This document shows positions 63,425-64,000 of a DNA stretch of 64,000 bases, one piece after another. Where the stretch lies: positions 2,604,001-2,668,000 of the forward strand of contig NZ_CP126251.1 in the NCBI RefSeq assembly GCF_003234115.2. The letters are read 5' to 3'. The position numbers and the translations under genes are program-made. The stretch comes from Curtobacterium sp. MCPF17_002. Its GTDB lineage: Bacteria > Actinomycetota > Actinomycetes > Actinomycetales > Microbacteriaceae. Every line of letters starts with the position of its first letter. Position 1 is the stretch's first letter. The notes below the pieces were generated by a model that was not told the origin of the DNA, searched no databases, and was given only the letters and a program-made list of their open reading frames with translations.

Positions 63425-63430
63425 ATCCTA
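63425..63430 (-). promoter_or_regulatory. -10 element (TAGGAT) of mqo
   Basis: TAGGAT on the minus strand ends 6 bases before the mqo GTG at 63418, so mqo is probably translated from a leaderless message. Confidence 0.55.
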
Positions 63431-63473
63431 GCCGCGTGGGATGTGCGCCGGGGCACCGAGGGCCCCGGCGTGC

Positions 63474-64000
<527 letters not shown>

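Overview
This is a high-GC actinobacterial chromosome segment. The overall look (strong G/C third-position bias, many GTGA/ATGA overlaps, an ESX-type secretion locus, a tad locus beside topA, a mannitol PTS, malate:quinone oxidoreductase, a 6C-type small RNA) fits Microbacteriaceae, most likely Curtobacterium or a close relative. That assignment is inference from gene content and style, not from a marker-gene comparison.

Layout. 1-4.8 kb (mostly minus strand): type VII secretion substrates, made up of three small WXG100-like proteins, a 734-residue secreted protein with a C-terminal TNT-type NAD glycohydrolase domain, and a string of small probable immunity or orphan genes. 4.9-14.8 kb (plus): the matching secretion machine as one tightly overlapping operon (FHA protein, a companion protein, a short EccB-like membrane protein, EccD, a MinD-like protein, EccC with three ATPase modules, a small protein, a second MinD-like protein). 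14.9-21.3 kb: mannitol PTS region (mtlD, mtlF, mtlA and ptsI on minus; a DeoR regulator and ptsH on plus). 21.4-27.4 kb: xthA, trpS, an acetyltransferase, ribD, ribA and an MHS-family transporter. 27.5-34.5 kb: a small HTH regulator with an ABC exporter, gabD-pncA, a D,D-carboxypeptidase and an oxidoreductase. 34.7-36.4 kb: a secreted acid phosphatase made of two almost identical halves, then tRNA-Thr. 36.5-45 kb (minus): a TetR regulator, holB-tmk-topA, and a compact tad pilus locus. 45.4 kb: a 6C RNA. 45.7-51.9 kb: acs, RidA, a DUF4177-like protein, a PASTA-containing penicillin-binding protein and a phosphoesterase. 52-55.6 kb: tRNA-Pro, a membrane protein, a cytosolic two-component pair and an intact IS481-family element with a CCTAGG target duplication. 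55.6-64 kb (minus): a luciferase-like oxidoreductase; an operon of kinase, membrane protein, response regulator and thymidine kinase; a LexA-box radical SAM gene; mqo; and the 3' part of asd.

How the genes work together. The left third is a self-contained T7SS whose likely cargo includes an NAD-depleting toxin, protected by a neighbouring small immunity gene. The PTS genes give a complete phosphate relay from PEP through EI, HPr and EIIA/EIICB to mannitol-1-phosphate, which MtlD oxidises to fructose-6-phosphate. Replication and repair functions cluster at 21-23 kb and 37-42 kb.

Most noteworthy: the TNT toxin/ESX locus with two MinD-like proteins that both lack the P-loop lysine; the self-duplicated phosphatase with a 150-bp perfect repeat; a tad gene with no stop codon that opens in frame into topA; the 6C RNA beside the tad locus; an IS481 insertion whose target site supplies the stop codons of both its own transposase and the gene it hit; a dispersed palindromic repeat family with a remnant inside an ABC transporter; and a recurring leaderless-promoter arrangement.
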